Positions 1 to 8,548 of a stretch of 64,000 bases of DNA are shown here, one piece after another. Source of the stretch: Sphingobacterium gobiense (GTDB lineage: Bacteria; Bacteroidota; Bacteroidia; Sphingobacteriales; Sphingobacteriaceae); the NCBI RefSeq assembly GCF_002980575.1, contig NZ_PVBS01000001.1:868001-932000 (forward strand), read 5' to 3'. Numbering within the stretch: position 1 is the stretch's first letter; the number at the start of each line of letters is the position of its first letter. A model generated the notes under the pieces. It searched no databases, was not told the origin of the DNA, and saw nothing but the letters and a program-made list of their open reading frames with translations. A program made the position numbers and the translations under genes.

Positions 1-962
1 AAAACATAATCCGAAACAAACAATATAGGTAGGATCGCGATTCCGACTGCGAGGAATACGACGATAGGTGTGTAGATTTTTGCAAATTTACGGATGAATA
101 ATTCCGTTGGTGCCTTTTGCGAAGTAGCATGTTGCACCAACGTCAAAATCTTACTCAATTTGCTATCGGTATACACCGCTGTAACCTTTACCTGACTGAC
201 AGTATTTAGATTTATCATCCCCGCTAAAACAGTTTCTCCTTTACGCTTGGTGTCAGGTTTACTTTCTCCCGTGAGTGCAGCGGTGTTGAATGAGGCAGAA
301 TTAGATAACAGTATTCCATCCAAACCCAATTTTTCACCAGGTTTTAGCATTATAATTTCGTCTATATCTACCGTTTCCGCGTTTACCATTTCTGGCTCTT
401 TATTTCTTAAAACCAACACCTTATCAGGCCTTTGGTCAAGCAGTAATTTGATATTTAACTTCGCTCTCGAAACGGCCATACTTTGAAACACTTCACCGAC
501 ACTATAAAATAACATTACGGCAACCCCTTCCGGATATTCGCCAATAGCAAACGCACCAATTGTTGCGAGACCCATTAGAAAAAACTCCGAAAAGATATCC
601 CCTTTCCTTATGCTTTCTACGGCTTCTTTGAGCACAGGCAAACCTACGGGAATATAGGCGATCACATACCAAATAGTCCTAACTCCATCTGTAAACCATG
701 TCTGCATCCACCCATAATCCATGACAAGCCCCGTAAGCAATAGCGTCGTAGAAATGAGCGCAGGCAGAAACATCTTGAAAATACTATTGTTATGACTTGC
801 AGGCTGACGCCCATCATTTCTGTATTCTTTTGAAGCATGCGCTGTACTGCAACAACTATCATCCTGTAAAGTTTCTTTCACACCTGCTTTAATGTGTGTG
901 TTTTCTTCCTGCGAGCAACAGTATTGTCGGCCCTGTATGTCATAAGTATGTTTATGTACCAT
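1..962 (-). CDS. heavy-metal-translocating P-type ATPase (N-terminal part, runs off left edge)
   Basis: About 320 N-terminal residues are visible; the gene continues past base 1. Reading the minus strand gives a Cys/His-rich start (YCCSQEE and DDSCCSTAH), then transmembrane segments, the FLMGLATIGAFAIG helix, the actuator domain with LTGES, and a further membrane helix. This order is typical of P1B ATPases of the ZntA/CadA type, which export Zn/Cd/Pb across the inner membrane. The CPC metal motif and DKTGT phosphorylation site would lie outside the window, so metal specificity cannot be read. I chose the ATG at 962, giving MVHKHTYD; an in-frame ATG at 1031 is also open. It diverges from the MscS gene across about 220 bases. 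Confidence 0.85.
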   Translation of the reverse strand, partial: MVHKHTYDIQGRQYCCSQEENTHIKAGVKETLQDDSCCSTAHASKEYRNDGRQPASHNNSIFKMFLPALISTTLLLTGLVMDYGWMQTWFTDGVRTIWYVIAYIPVGLPVLKEAVESIRKGDIFSEFFLMGLATIGAFAIGEYPEGVAVMLFYSVGEVFQSMAVSRAKLNIKLLLDQRPDKVLVLRNKEPEMVNAETVDIDEIIMLKPGEKLGLDGILLSNSASFNTAALTGESKPDTKRKGETVLAGMINLNTVSQVKVTAVYTDSKLSKILTLVQHATSQKAPTELFIRKFAKIYTPIVVFLAVGIAILPILFVSDYV

Positions 963-1183
963 TATAATAATCTTTTCAACACCAGCCACAATCATGGCCT
1001 CGTATTCTACGAAGTTACAAAAGAAGAACATACAATACTAACCTCCCGTCTACCAGAAACAAACGGAAAACTTAAAAATTACAAAAACGAATGTACAGCG
1101 TGATTTTATCAAGATTTAAATATTTTTTCCTATATTTCCGACGAAACACAATATTGAATTTTGAACTTTATAAAACATCTAAA

Positions 1184-2032
1184 ATGAATAATCTAGAATT
1201 TAATGATATTCAGCAACATTGGGATAATTTTGTTTCCGCGGCTATTGCATGGGCTCCGAGAATCCTAATAGGATTTATTTCAGCTCTCCTCATATACTTG
1301 ATCGGCTCTTGGTTAATCAGGTTTATAAAAAGGATGGCGGAGAAGGCATTTCAAAGACGTCAGATGGATATATCGCTTCAACGTTTTCTCCTCAACCTTA
1401 TCAACTGGGGACTTAACATTCTTCTATTTATTGTAGTGGTTACCCAGCTTGGTATCCAGACCTCTGCTTTTGTAGCTATGATCGGTGCAGCCGGACTAGC
1501 CATTGGATTAGCGCTACAGGGGTCATTGGCAAATTTTGCTGGAGGAGTATTGATTTTGGTGCTCAAACCTTTCAAAATTGGAGACTATATATCATCCGAC
1601 ATAGGCGTATCAGGTACCGTACAAGAGATAGATATTTTTAACACAAAACTTACTACCCCACAAAACCAACTGGTTGTCGTCCCCAACGGGCCGATGTCGA
1701 ATAGCAGTATAACCAATTACACCCAGCTCGGGACGCGACGAACATGGTTTGACATAGGCGTATCTTATGGTACTAATTTAAAAGACGCAAAGGAATTATT
1801 GTTAGCTGTAATCGATAAAAATGAATATGCAATGAAAGAACCAGCTCCCCAAGTTGTCGTTACCGAGCTTGGAGACAGTGCCGTCAATCTATCGATACGA
1901 GTGACTACTTCTAACGAACACTTCTGGACCATGAATGAACAATTGATCATCGATTGTAAAGCTGCACTGGATAATGCCGGCGTGGAGATTCCCTTTCCTC
2001 AACGAGATATCCACATCCGAAAAGAAGGCTAA
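1184..2032 (+). CDS. MscS-family small-conductance mechanosensitive channel
   Basis: A 282-residue protein with three N-terminal transmembrane segments. The third carries the glycine/alanine-rich pore helix (AMIGAAGLAIGLALQGSL), followed by the MscS beta domain (GDYISSDIGVSGTVQEIDIF, VVVPNGPMSNSSI) and an alpha/beta C-terminus. The length matches E. coli MscS (286). Such channels open on hypo-osmotic shock and release solutes through the inner membrane. The reading frame is open upstream to 1091, but the extra 31 residues are unlike MscS N-termini, so the ATG at 1184 (MNNLEFND) is preferred. The DUF389 gene follows after 33 bases and is probably co-transcribed. Confidence 0.93.
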   Translation: MNNLEFNDIQQHWDNFVSAAIAWAPRILIGFISALLIYLIGSWLIRFIKRMAEKAFQRRQMDISLQRFLLNLINWGLNILLFIVVVTQLGIQTSAFVAMIGAAGLAIGLALQGSLANFAGGVLILVLKPFKIGDYISSDIGVSGTVQEIDIFNTKLTTPQNQLVVVPNGPMSNSSITNYTQLGTRRTWFDIGVSYGTNLKDAKELLLAVIDKNEYAMKEPAPQVVVTELGDSAVNLSIRVTTSNEHFWTMNEQLIIDCKAALDNAGVEIPFPQRDIHIRKEG

Positions 2033-2065
2033 ACGGATTTTTGATCTTAAGGTGTAGCGAAAAAT

Positions 2066-3376
2066 ATGATGATAAATTTTTTACGTTTCTTTGATCTCCA
2101 CCAGGGGGAAGATAAAAAGGAAACTGTGCTGGAGAGTGTTGTCACCAATATCTCCTTTCGTGGTTCTAATGCTTGGATTCTGGCTTGTGCCATCGTGATT
2201 GCGTCGATCGGGCTGAATGTAAATTCGACTGCCGTCATTATTGGAGCCATGTTAATTTCCCCACTTATGGGACCAATTGTGGGAGCAGGATTTGCGCTAG
2301 GGACATTTGATTTTCCGCTCCTGAAAAAGTCAATCAAGAATCTATTGATAGCGACAGGAATTAGTCTTGTTGTGTCGTTTCTATATTTCACTCTCAGCCC
2401 TTTTAAAGAAGCACAATCGGAACTCCTGGCACGCATTTCCCCAAATATTTACGATGTACTTATCGCTTTCTTCGGTGGAGTTGTTGGCGTTATCGCCATT
2501 ACTAGGGTAAATAAAGGTAATCCCATACCGGGGGTAGCAATTGCTACTGCATTGATGCCCCCTCTCTGTACAGCGGGTTACGGCCTTGCCATTGGAAACC
2601 TAAGCTATTTCGCAGGAGCATTGTACCTTTATATCATAAACTGTGTGTTTATCTGTCTGGCGACATTCGTTATTGTTAAATACCTCCGTTATCCTAAGAT
2701 GCATTACGTGGATAAGCAACGGGAGAAGCGCATTACACAGATGATAACAGTCATCACATTAATACTAGTAGGCCCAAGCCTTTACTTTGCCTACACCATG
2801 TTACAACAACGAAAATACACGAACAAGGTTGAACTTTTTATTCAACAGGAGCTAACCGAAAAGGGGTATACGATCATTTATGAACGGCTCCTGCAAAACC
2901 GTTCGCCCAAGCAGCTGGAACTCGCCTTTTTGGCAAAAAAATTCAGTAACAGAGAGATCGATGCACTTTCGCAGTCTATGAAATCTTTTGGTATCGAAAA
3001 TACAGAGTTGATTATACGACAGGACAGTCTTGACATACGGTCAAGTATTTTGAACGAAATCAATCAACGAAATATATCCGTCAACGAAAAAGATCTAACC
3101 ATCCGTGCGCTGAATAATAAACTAGCAAGTTATGAACTGGACAACGGAAGGCTTCAAAGTGACCTATCCATTCTCTTTCCCGAGATAGAAGATTATAGTA
3201 TAGGCGTTCAAAGTCGATATGTAGACCCCGATAGCGTATCTAAGCATATCGCATTTATATATGCAACAAAAGAAACACTAGCGGAAGAACAGGCAAATAA
3301 ACTAAGGCAATGGGTGAAGAACCAATTCCCACGTGATAGTATCAACCTTATACAAAGTAGGACAACAGAAGATTAG
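2066..3376 (+). CDS. DUF389 / TIGR00341-type membrane protein
   Basis: 436 residues. The N-terminal half has about six hydrophobic segments including AVIIGAMLISPLMGPIVGAG and PGVAIATALMPPLCTAGYGL, the hallmark repeats of the DUF389 family. After a seventh helix near residue 225, the C-terminal 200 residues are hydrophilic and helical, and probably cytoplasmic or periplasmic. The function of the family is not established. Its position right after an MscS channel and before UppP fits a cell-envelope or osmotic role, but that is inference only. The start at 2066 (MMINFLRFF) is the first ATG after the upstream stop; the ATG at 2069 is equally possible. Confidence 0.88.
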   Translation: MMINFLRFFDLHQGEDKKETVLESVVTNISFRGSNAWILACAIVIASIGLNVNSTAVIIGAMLISPLMGPIVGAGFALGTFDFPLLKKSIKNLLIATGISLVVSFLYFTLSPFKEAQSELLARISPNIYDVLIAFFGGVVGVIAITRVNKGNPIPGVAIATALMPPLCTAGYGLAIGNLSYFAGALYLYIINCVFICLATFVIVKYLRYPKMHYVDKQREKRITQMITVITLILVGPSLYFAYTMLQQRKYTNKVELFIQQELTEKGYTIIYERLLQNRSPKQLELAFLAKKFSNREIDALSQSMKSFGIENTELIIRQDSLDIRSSILNEINQRNISVNEKDLTIRALNNKLASYELDNGRLQSDLSILFPEIEDYSIGVQSRYVDPDSVSKHIAFIYATKETLAEEQANKLRQWVKNQFPRDSINLIQSRTTED

Positions 3377-3377
3377 T

Positions 3378-3408
3378 TTTGCTTTGCAGGATCGAAAGTC
3401 TATCTTTG
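3378..3408 (+). promoter_or_regulatory. Bacteroidota-type promoter for uppP
   Basis: TTTG at 3378-3381, a 19-base spacer, and TATCTTTG at 3401-3408 match the Bacteroidota consensus TTTG-N19-TAnnTTTG exactly. It begins just after the stop of the DUF389 gene and gives a leader of about 60 bases before the uppP ATG at 3477, so uppP can be transcribed independently of the upstream pair. Confidence 0.7.
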
Positions 3409-3476
3409 CCACAGTTTTTTATTGGCAAAAGGTATATTTGCCATCTTCACTTATATAAATCAAGATAAGTAGCGTA

Positions 3477-4295
3477 ATGGATCTTTTAAAAGCGATTATT
3501 GTAGGTATTGTACAGGGATTGACGGAATTTCTACCTGTATCTTCGAGTGGTCATATCATTATAGCTCAAGAAGTCTTAGGGCTCGATTACGGCGATGAGG
3601 ATAATCTGCTGTTTGCCGTAATGCTGCACGGCGCCACGGCCCTAAGCACGCTTGTGGTGTTCCGAAAGGATATTTATAATATCTTTAAAGGCCTGTTAGC
3701 GTTTCGAAAAAATGATTCGTTAAGCTTTACCATATCTATACTAGTATCCATGGTTCCCGCAGTGATTGTCGGACTTTTCTTTATCGATACGTTGGAACAA
3801 TTGTTTTCTAATCTTCTTATTGTAGGATGTTCTTTACTGGCTACATCGCTTTTACTGTTGTTTGCAAGTAAAAAAAGAAGCCACGGAAAAGCTATAAATC
3901 CGGTAAGGGCCTTTGTTATCGGTATCGGTCAAATGTTGGCTGCGGTATTTCCCGGTCTATCACGCTCGGGTACGACGATTTCGACAGCTCTTCTCATGGG
4001 AACCGATAAAGATAAAGCGGCAAGGTTCTCCTTTCTCATGGTGTTACCTCTTATTATTGGCGCAACAATAAAAAAGATATTCGAAACGTCCTCAATAAAC
4101 CAATCCGAAATAATAGAGCAGGCGAACACGATGACCATTCCAGCTTTGAGTCTCGGGTTTTTGGCAGCTTTTTTAGCTGGACTGTGTGCTTGCAGTTGGA
4201 TGATCAAACTGATTCGCAACGCAAAACTCTATTATTTTTCAATTTATTGTGCTTTAGTAGGTACCGCTGTAATAACTTATGCGTTAACTAGCTAA
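3477..4295 (+). CDS. uppP: undecaprenyl-diphosphatase (UppP/BacA)
   Basis: 272 residues, polytopic. It hydrolyses undecaprenyl pyrophosphate to the monophosphate, recycling the lipid carrier of peptidoglycan and other wall polymers; overproduction gives bacitracin resistance in known systems. The two signature motifs are present: LTEFLPVSSSGH (Glu17, residues 15-26) and PGLSRSGTTIS (Arg163, residues 159-169), which form the membrane active site. Length is normal for the family (about 270). It ends 11 bases before the convergent trkA gene. A perfect promoter lies at 3378-3408. Confidence 0.97.
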   Translation: MDLLKAIIVGIVQGLTEFLPVSSSGHIIIAQEVLGLDYGDEDNLLFAVMLHGATALSTLVVFRKDIYNIFKGLLAFRKNDSLSFTISILVSMVPAVIVGLFFIDTLEQLFSNLLIVGCSLLATSLLLLFASKKRSHGKAINPVRAFVIGIGQMLAAVFPGLSRSGTTISTALLMGTDKDKAARFSFLMVLPLIIGATIKKIFETSSINQSEIIEQANTMTIPALSLGFLAAFLAGLCACSWMIKLIRNAKLYYFSIYCALVGTAVITYALTS

Positions 4296-4306
4296 CGCGC
4301 AATAGG

Positions 4307-4984
4307 CTATAAGAATGATTTGATATGGTCATTATAGCCGTATATCGCTAAGATATCTCCTTTTTCCAATACGGTATCAGGACGAGGTACACCGTGCAAT
4401 ACAGTCGTAACAATATTTTTTCCGAAAGATGTTCGTTGTTCTGTGTTCTTCAATATTGTTAATACTAATAGTTCGTACTTTTCACGGAATCCTATTTCCT
4501 GTACCGACTTTCCTACATATTTGTCTGGAACAACAACTTCAACTATGGAATAGTTGCTGTTCAATTCGAAGGAGTCAATAAGCCCGGTCATGCTCAGACG
4601 CTTCGACCATCGTTCTGCCGATTCCTCTTCAGGGTGTGCAATCTCCGTGATGCCTAATGCACCCAATACCTTTTCGTGCAAACGGTTGACGGCCCGGCTG
4701 ATTAAACGTTTCACTTGTGCTTCCTTACATAATGCAGAAACCATTATATTAGCTCCTTCATCTTCTCCTATGGCTACAATAACTACATCGGTATTTTTTA
4801 GCGGAAGTGTATTGAATGCTACTTCGTCGGTAGCATCCAAGCAGACGGTGTGCGTAATTTTTTCTTTAAGCGCCGTAATCTTTTCTATTCGCTGGTCGAC
4901 ACCGATAACCTCATTACCCTGCGTTGTTAGCTTCTCCGCTAGCGAAGAACCAAAATTCCCCAATCCTATTACGATAAATTTCAT
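4307..4984 (-). CDS. trkA: potassium uptake regulatory subunit, TrkA/KtrA type
   Basis: 225 residues with an N-terminal Rossmann RCK domain: VIGLGNFG at residues 5-12 is the nucleotide-binding glycine motif, and Asp30 at the end of strand two is the ribose-binding acid. A TrkA-C domain follows from about residue 140 (VVVPDKYVGKSVQEIG). The single RCK unit (about 220 residues) is the KtrA-like size, not the doubled E. coli TrkA. It gates the membrane subunit in response to ADP/ATP or NAD(H). It lies 91 bases downstream of trkH on the same strand and the two almost certainly form one potassium transporter. Confidence 0.95.
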   Translation of the reverse strand: MKFIVIGLGNFGSSLAEKLTTQGNEVIGVDQRIEKITALKEKITHTVCLDATDEVAFNTLPLKNTDVVIVAIGEDEGANIMVSALCKEAQVKRLISRAVNRLHEKVLGALGITEIAHPEEESAERWSKRLSMTGLIDSFELNSNYSIVEVVVPDKYVGKSVQEIGFREKYELLVLTILKNTEQRTSFGKNIVTTVLHGVPRPDTVLEKGDILAIYGYNDHIKSFL

Positions 4985-5075
4985 CTTTGTGCTTTTTTAT
5001 TATGATTAATGAGCGCTCGACATAAGTATCTATGTTCTTCGTATCGATATGCTCTATATCTCGGTTTTATAAATC

Positions 5076-6455
5076 TTAATATATGGTAAGCTCTTCAGGA
5101 GCGTACCGATAATGGGTATATTTTACTTTTTTGATGAAAGCGATGAGTACAGATAACATCGTTACTCTTCCCACAAACATGGTCAAAATTAAGATCACTT
5201 TGCTCTCTGTGACAAAGTCACTTGTTACCCCGAGAGAAAGCCCTACAGTGCTATAGGCGGAAAAACACTCAAAAGCAACTTCCAACAACGGACGGGTAGG
5301 CTCAAAAAACGAAATCGAGAAAATTGCCATCCCTATGGTGAAAAGCGAAAGGAACATGGTTGCAAACGCTCTTTGTATGGATATAGTACTAATCTCTCTC
5401 CCAAAAACCTCTGTCCGGTCTTTGCCCTTGGCTAGGCTCAATATGTTCAAGACTGCCACGGCTAAGGTACTGGTTTTAATACCTCCACCAGTAGAGTTTG
5501 GAGAGGCTCCCACCCACATTAACAGCATTATAAAGATAATCGTCGAGAACTGCAACGCGCCAAAGTCTATGCTGTTAAAACCGGCTGTCCTCGGTGTCGT
5601 GGCAGTAGAAAAGGCAATGACCAATTTGTCAACCCCCTCATGAGCAGCAAGCACGTTCCCGTACTCATTAATATAGATAACTAAAGTGGCAAATAGCGTA
5701 ACGATACCTGTTGTAACCAAATTAATCTTACTGTTGATGTTTAATACCCAAGGACGATGGAAGCGACCCTTCAATGTCCATTTTCCGATAAGCTGTTTAT
5801 ACACATGCTTTAAATACTGAAGAACGTTTACCACAATGGGAAATCCCAGCCCTCCGAAAATATAGATCAAGGATATAAGAAGCTGTAGGCTGTAATTATG
5901 CACAACGGCATCATCCATCAATCCATTCGACATGGTGGAAAATCCCGCATTACAGAAAGAAGATATGGCATGGAAAAGTGAATAAAATATACGGCTGCCA
6001 TAAGACATTCCCGTGTTGTCGCCCAAACTCCAGAATATGCCTACAGCCCCAATCATCTCTATACCTAATGTAACCCACACCGTTCGCCGGAGGAGCACAA
6101 AAACCTCCGACATCCGCTGCGTGTTCGAATAAACACCCACGGCTAATTGATTCTCATAGGTACTTCCTCCCTTGAGAAAATAACTAAACAAGGCAGCGAA
6201 TGAGAGAATGCCTATACCGCCTGCCTGAATGAGGAGCATGATAGTGAGCTGCCCCAAAAATGTAAAGTGGGTTGCCGTGTCTACCACGATCAGCCCTGTT
6301 ACGCAAACAGCACTAGTTGAGGTAAAAAGCGCATCAATCCATGACAATGGTTGGTGTAATGCCCAAGGTAATTTCAACAGACAAGTACCCGCCGTAATCA
6401 GAAGCAAAAAGCTGGAAATGAATAACTGCGCGGGGTTATAGAAACGTTTCTTCAC
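5076..6455 (-). CDS. trkH: potassium uptake channel subunit, TrkH/KtrB type
   Basis: 459 residues with the four M1-P-M2 repeats of the superfamily of K+ transporters. The selectivity-filter glycines are visible in the loops TSAVCVTGL, SSFCNAGFS, ATTPRTAGFNS and AYSTVGLSLG. It forms the inner-membrane potassium (or sodium/potassium) pathway gated by the adjacent RCK subunit. The start is GTG at 6455 (MKKRFYNP), inferred from the basic N-terminus just before the first helix. Length agrees with KtrB/NtpJ-type proteins rather than the longer TrkH variants. Confidence 0.95.
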   Translation of the reverse strand: MKKRFYNPAQLFISSFLLLITAGTCLLKLPWALHQPLSWIDALFTSTSAVCVTGLIVVDTATHFTFLGQLTIMLLIQAGGIGILSFAALFSYFLKGGSTYENQLAVGVYSNTQRMSEVFVLLRRTVWVTLGIEMIGAVGIFWSLGDNTGMSYGSRIFYSLFHAISSFCNAGFSTMSNGLMDDAVVHNYSLQLLISLIYIFGGLGFPIVVNVLQYLKHVYKQLIGKWTLKGRFHRPWVLNINSKINLVTTGIVTLFATLVIYINEYGNVLAAHEGVDKLVIAFSTATTPRTAGFNSIDFGALQFSTIIFIMLLMWVGASPNSTGGGIKTSTLAVAVLNILSLAKGKDRTEVFGREISTISIQRAFATMFLSLFTIGMAIFSISFFEPTRPLLEVAFECFSAYSTVGLSLGVTSDFVTESKVILILTMFVGRVTMLSVLIAFIKKVKYTHYRYAPEELTIY

Positions 6456-6597
6456 AATATTTTAAAATGCGTGGTAAAGCTAAAGTTTTTTTCCTTTAAT
6501 CTCAAAATTGTCGGACCTGTTCCTTCGTCGAAATAATCCATCTTTGAATAATACTGACGTTCGATATACATTCGGGATCCCCTGCCCTCGCTCATAT

Positions 6598-6990
6598 CTA
6601 TGAGGTGGAAGATACGTCTGTGGAAAGTGACCGACAACAATCGTTAGCCGTTATCGTATAAATTAATGCTCCTAATGCATAAAAAGGCACATCCCAGACA
6701 TCAGCCGTCATCCTTTCATTCCATAAAGGAAGTACTATTTCAAATAAGACAGATACCAGTAGAAAACATCCAAATACGTGCGATGATGGTATGGTATATC
6801 CCGGGTTTTTATAAATCAGTTGTCTTTCCCAGCCTATCAACGGTAATACGATGGGCATAAACAACGTCGGATCAAGGTAGCTGTCGATCATTGGAAGGGA
6901 GACCTTGGCTATTTTCTGTACATATTGGTGCATTAAGAATAAAACGGAAGATACGGTAAAAAGCAACGTTAGCTTTCGGTTCACATTCAT
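6598..6990 (-). CDS. small membrane protein, possibly of the family labelled magnesium citrate secondary transporter
   Basis: 130 residues with three to four hydrophobic segments. The stretch YLDPTLFMPIVLPL, then a charged WERQ loop, then FEIVLPLW and TADVWDVPFYALGALIY, resembles small Bacteroidota membrane proteins that automated annotation calls magnesium citrate secondary transporter. I recall that resemblance and have not verified it, and the activity is unproven. The start at 6990 is favoured because its ATG overlaps the TGA of the upstream gene as ATGA, indicating translational coupling. Longer in-frame starts would overlap that gene heavily. Confidence 0.6.
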   Translation of the reverse strand: MNVNRKLTLLFTVSSVLFLMHQYVQKIAKVSLPMIDSYLDPTLFMPIVLPLIGWERQLIYKNPGYTIPSSHVFGCFLLVSVLFEIVLPLWNERMTADVWDVPFYALGALIYTITANDCCRSLSTDVSSTS

Positions 6991-7232
6991 AACGCAATTA
7001 GAAAAACGAGCAACAATACTACTAACAATACCGGGGAGAACAACAATAACAAAAACAATATAGGGAGTTTTAATATAAATATCACAATCTGCAAAAGGAC
7101 CGGCTGATCTTTTTTGGGACGAACCCAATTTTCCAAGGTCTTATAAGCAGATGAAATAGCTTCCCATATTTCCTTCCTTATTGTTTGTTTTTTAGGTATA
7201 TTCCGGTTTTGTTCTCCTCTATTCCTCTGCAT
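6987..7232 (-). CDS. small basic protein with C-terminal membrane anchor
   Basis: 81 residues. The N-terminal 45 are basic and hydrophilic (MQRNRGEQNRN, KPKKD-like turns); the C-terminal 35 form one long hydrophobic helix or a hairpin of Leu/Val/Ile/Phe. I do not recognise the family. It overlaps the end of the upstream symporter gene by 14 bases and the start of the downstream 130-residue membrane protein by 4 bases (ATGA), so the three genes are probably translated from one message. That coupling is the main evidence that it is real. Confidence 0.6.
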   Translation of the reverse strand: MQRNRGEQNRNIPKKQTIRKEIWEAISSAYKTLENWVRPKKDQPVLLQIVIFILKLPILFLLLLFSPVLLVVLLLVFLIAL

Positions 7233-8535
7233 TTGGTTTTATATGTGTAGCATTATTTTGTGGGAGTGTTGTCCGGCCCATACCAAACCTATTCATTAAT
7301 AGCGCAACCATAGAATCACCTGATATATTGGTTGCTGTCCGAAGCATATCTAATGGTCTATCGACGGCGAAAATCAACGCTATACCGGCAGGATTAACAC
7401 CAATGGATTCCAATACAATTACTAACATTAGTATTCCCGCTCCTGGCACAGCCGCAGCACCAATAGAAGCTAGTGTTGCAGTAGCGATTACATTTAGCTG
7501 TTGTGCAACAGTAAGGTCGTACCCCATTACTTGTGCGATAAAGACTGCCGCGACCCCTTGATACAGGCACGTCCCATCCATGTTAATTGTAGCCCCTACG
7601 GGAAGGACAAAGCTCAATACTTCTTTCCGTATATGCAGGTTCTCCTTTGCACACTCCATCGTTACAGGTAGCGTAGCGGCGCTTGAACTCGTAGAAAAAC
7701 CCAGAAGCTGCGCGGGTAAAATGCCCTTAAAGAATTTAAAGGGGTTCATCTTGCCAAAGGAATAAATAATTATCGTATACACGCCGTATACCAAAACCAA
7801 CAAACCACCTATTACGGTAAGAGCGTACATGCCCAAAGCCTTAAACATATCTATTGAGGGAGCCTCTGCTATAAGCGTGATAATAAGGGCAAACACTCCG
7901 TAAGGCGCGAACATCATTATAATATCAACGATCTTTAGGACGACATTATATCCTGAATCGAGTACGTTTTTAAGCCCTTGTATTTGATTCATTGGCAATG
8001 ATATCATTGCAATTCCAACCAAAAGACTAAAAAATATAACTTGAAGCATATTGCCGTTTGACGTTGTCGCATGAAAGATATTATCCGGAACAATATCGAC
8101 TATTACTTGTAAGGGTCCTCTTTTACTTTTTACTTCGTTAGCTTGTTCCACTTTTTCCCCTACCTCTCCGCCAAACGACTGTAACATCTCTTGTCGGGTA
8201 TCGTCAGAAATAAAGTTCCCTGGCTCAATAAGATTAACCATTCCCAGGCCAATAGTAACAGCAATGAACGTAGTCAGGATATATAGGCCAAACGTGCGAA
8301 GTCCAAGACTGGAAAGCTGTGTCACATCTTTTAAATCGGAAACACCTTTAATCAATGATACGATGATTAGCGGTATAGCAATCAACTTCAATAGATTAAT
8401 AAAAATAGTGCCGAAGGGCTTTATCCAATCAGAGGCAAACTCCTTTCCACCATCAAATTGGACACACAATGCCCCTAACAATATACCTCCGACAATCCCT
8501 ATCAATATCTGCCAGTGTAACGCTATTTTCTTCAT
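7219..8535 (-). CDS. dicarboxylate/amino acid:cation (Na+ or H+) symporter, DAACS family
   Basis: 438 residues. It contains the serine-rich re-entrant loop FSTSSSAATLPVT (about residue 280) and the following PVGATINMDGT motif that binds substrate and sodium in GltP/GltT/DctA proteins. Eight transmembrane helices are expected, and the hydrophobic profile fits. It imports glutamate, aspartate or C4-dicarboxylates using an ion gradient; which substrate cannot be told from sequence. An insertion of about 35 hydrophilic residues (EPGNFISDD to KSKRGPL) after the third helix is within the family's variation. It follows nhaA by 13 bases, so sodium export and sodium-driven uptake may be co-expressed. 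Confidence 0.92.
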   Translation of the reverse strand: MKKIALHWQILIGIVGGILLGALCVQFDGGKEFASDWIKPFGTIFINLLKLIAIPLIIVSLIKGVSDLKDVTQLSSLGLRTFGLYILTTFIAVTIGLGMVNLIEPGNFISDDTRQEMLQSFGGEVGEKVEQANEVKSKRGPLQVIVDIVPDNIFHATTSNGNMLQVIFFSLLVGIAMISLPMNQIQGLKNVLDSGYNVVLKIVDIIMMFAPYGVFALIITLIAEAPSIDMFKALGMYALTVIGGLLVLVYGVYTIIIYSFGKMNPFKFFKGILPAQLLGFSTSSSAATLPVTMECAKENLHIRKEVLSFVLPVGATINMDGTCLYQGVAAVFIAQVMGYDLTVAQQLNVIATATLASIGAAAVPGAGILMLVIVLESIGVNPAGIALIFAVDRPLDMLRTATNISGDSMVALLMNRFGMGRTTLPQNNATHIKPNAEE

Positions 8536-8548
8536 CTATTATTTTTCG

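Noticed and set aside
894..1103. 69-residue plus-strand frame overlapping the start of the P-type ATPase gene
   Set aside because: It is antisense to the N-terminus of the ATPase and lacks recognisable features.
6452..6640. 62-residue frame whose stop overlaps the trkH GTG start
   Set aside because: The overlap could suggest coupling, but the frame also overlaps the upstream membrane-protein gene and has no recognisable content.
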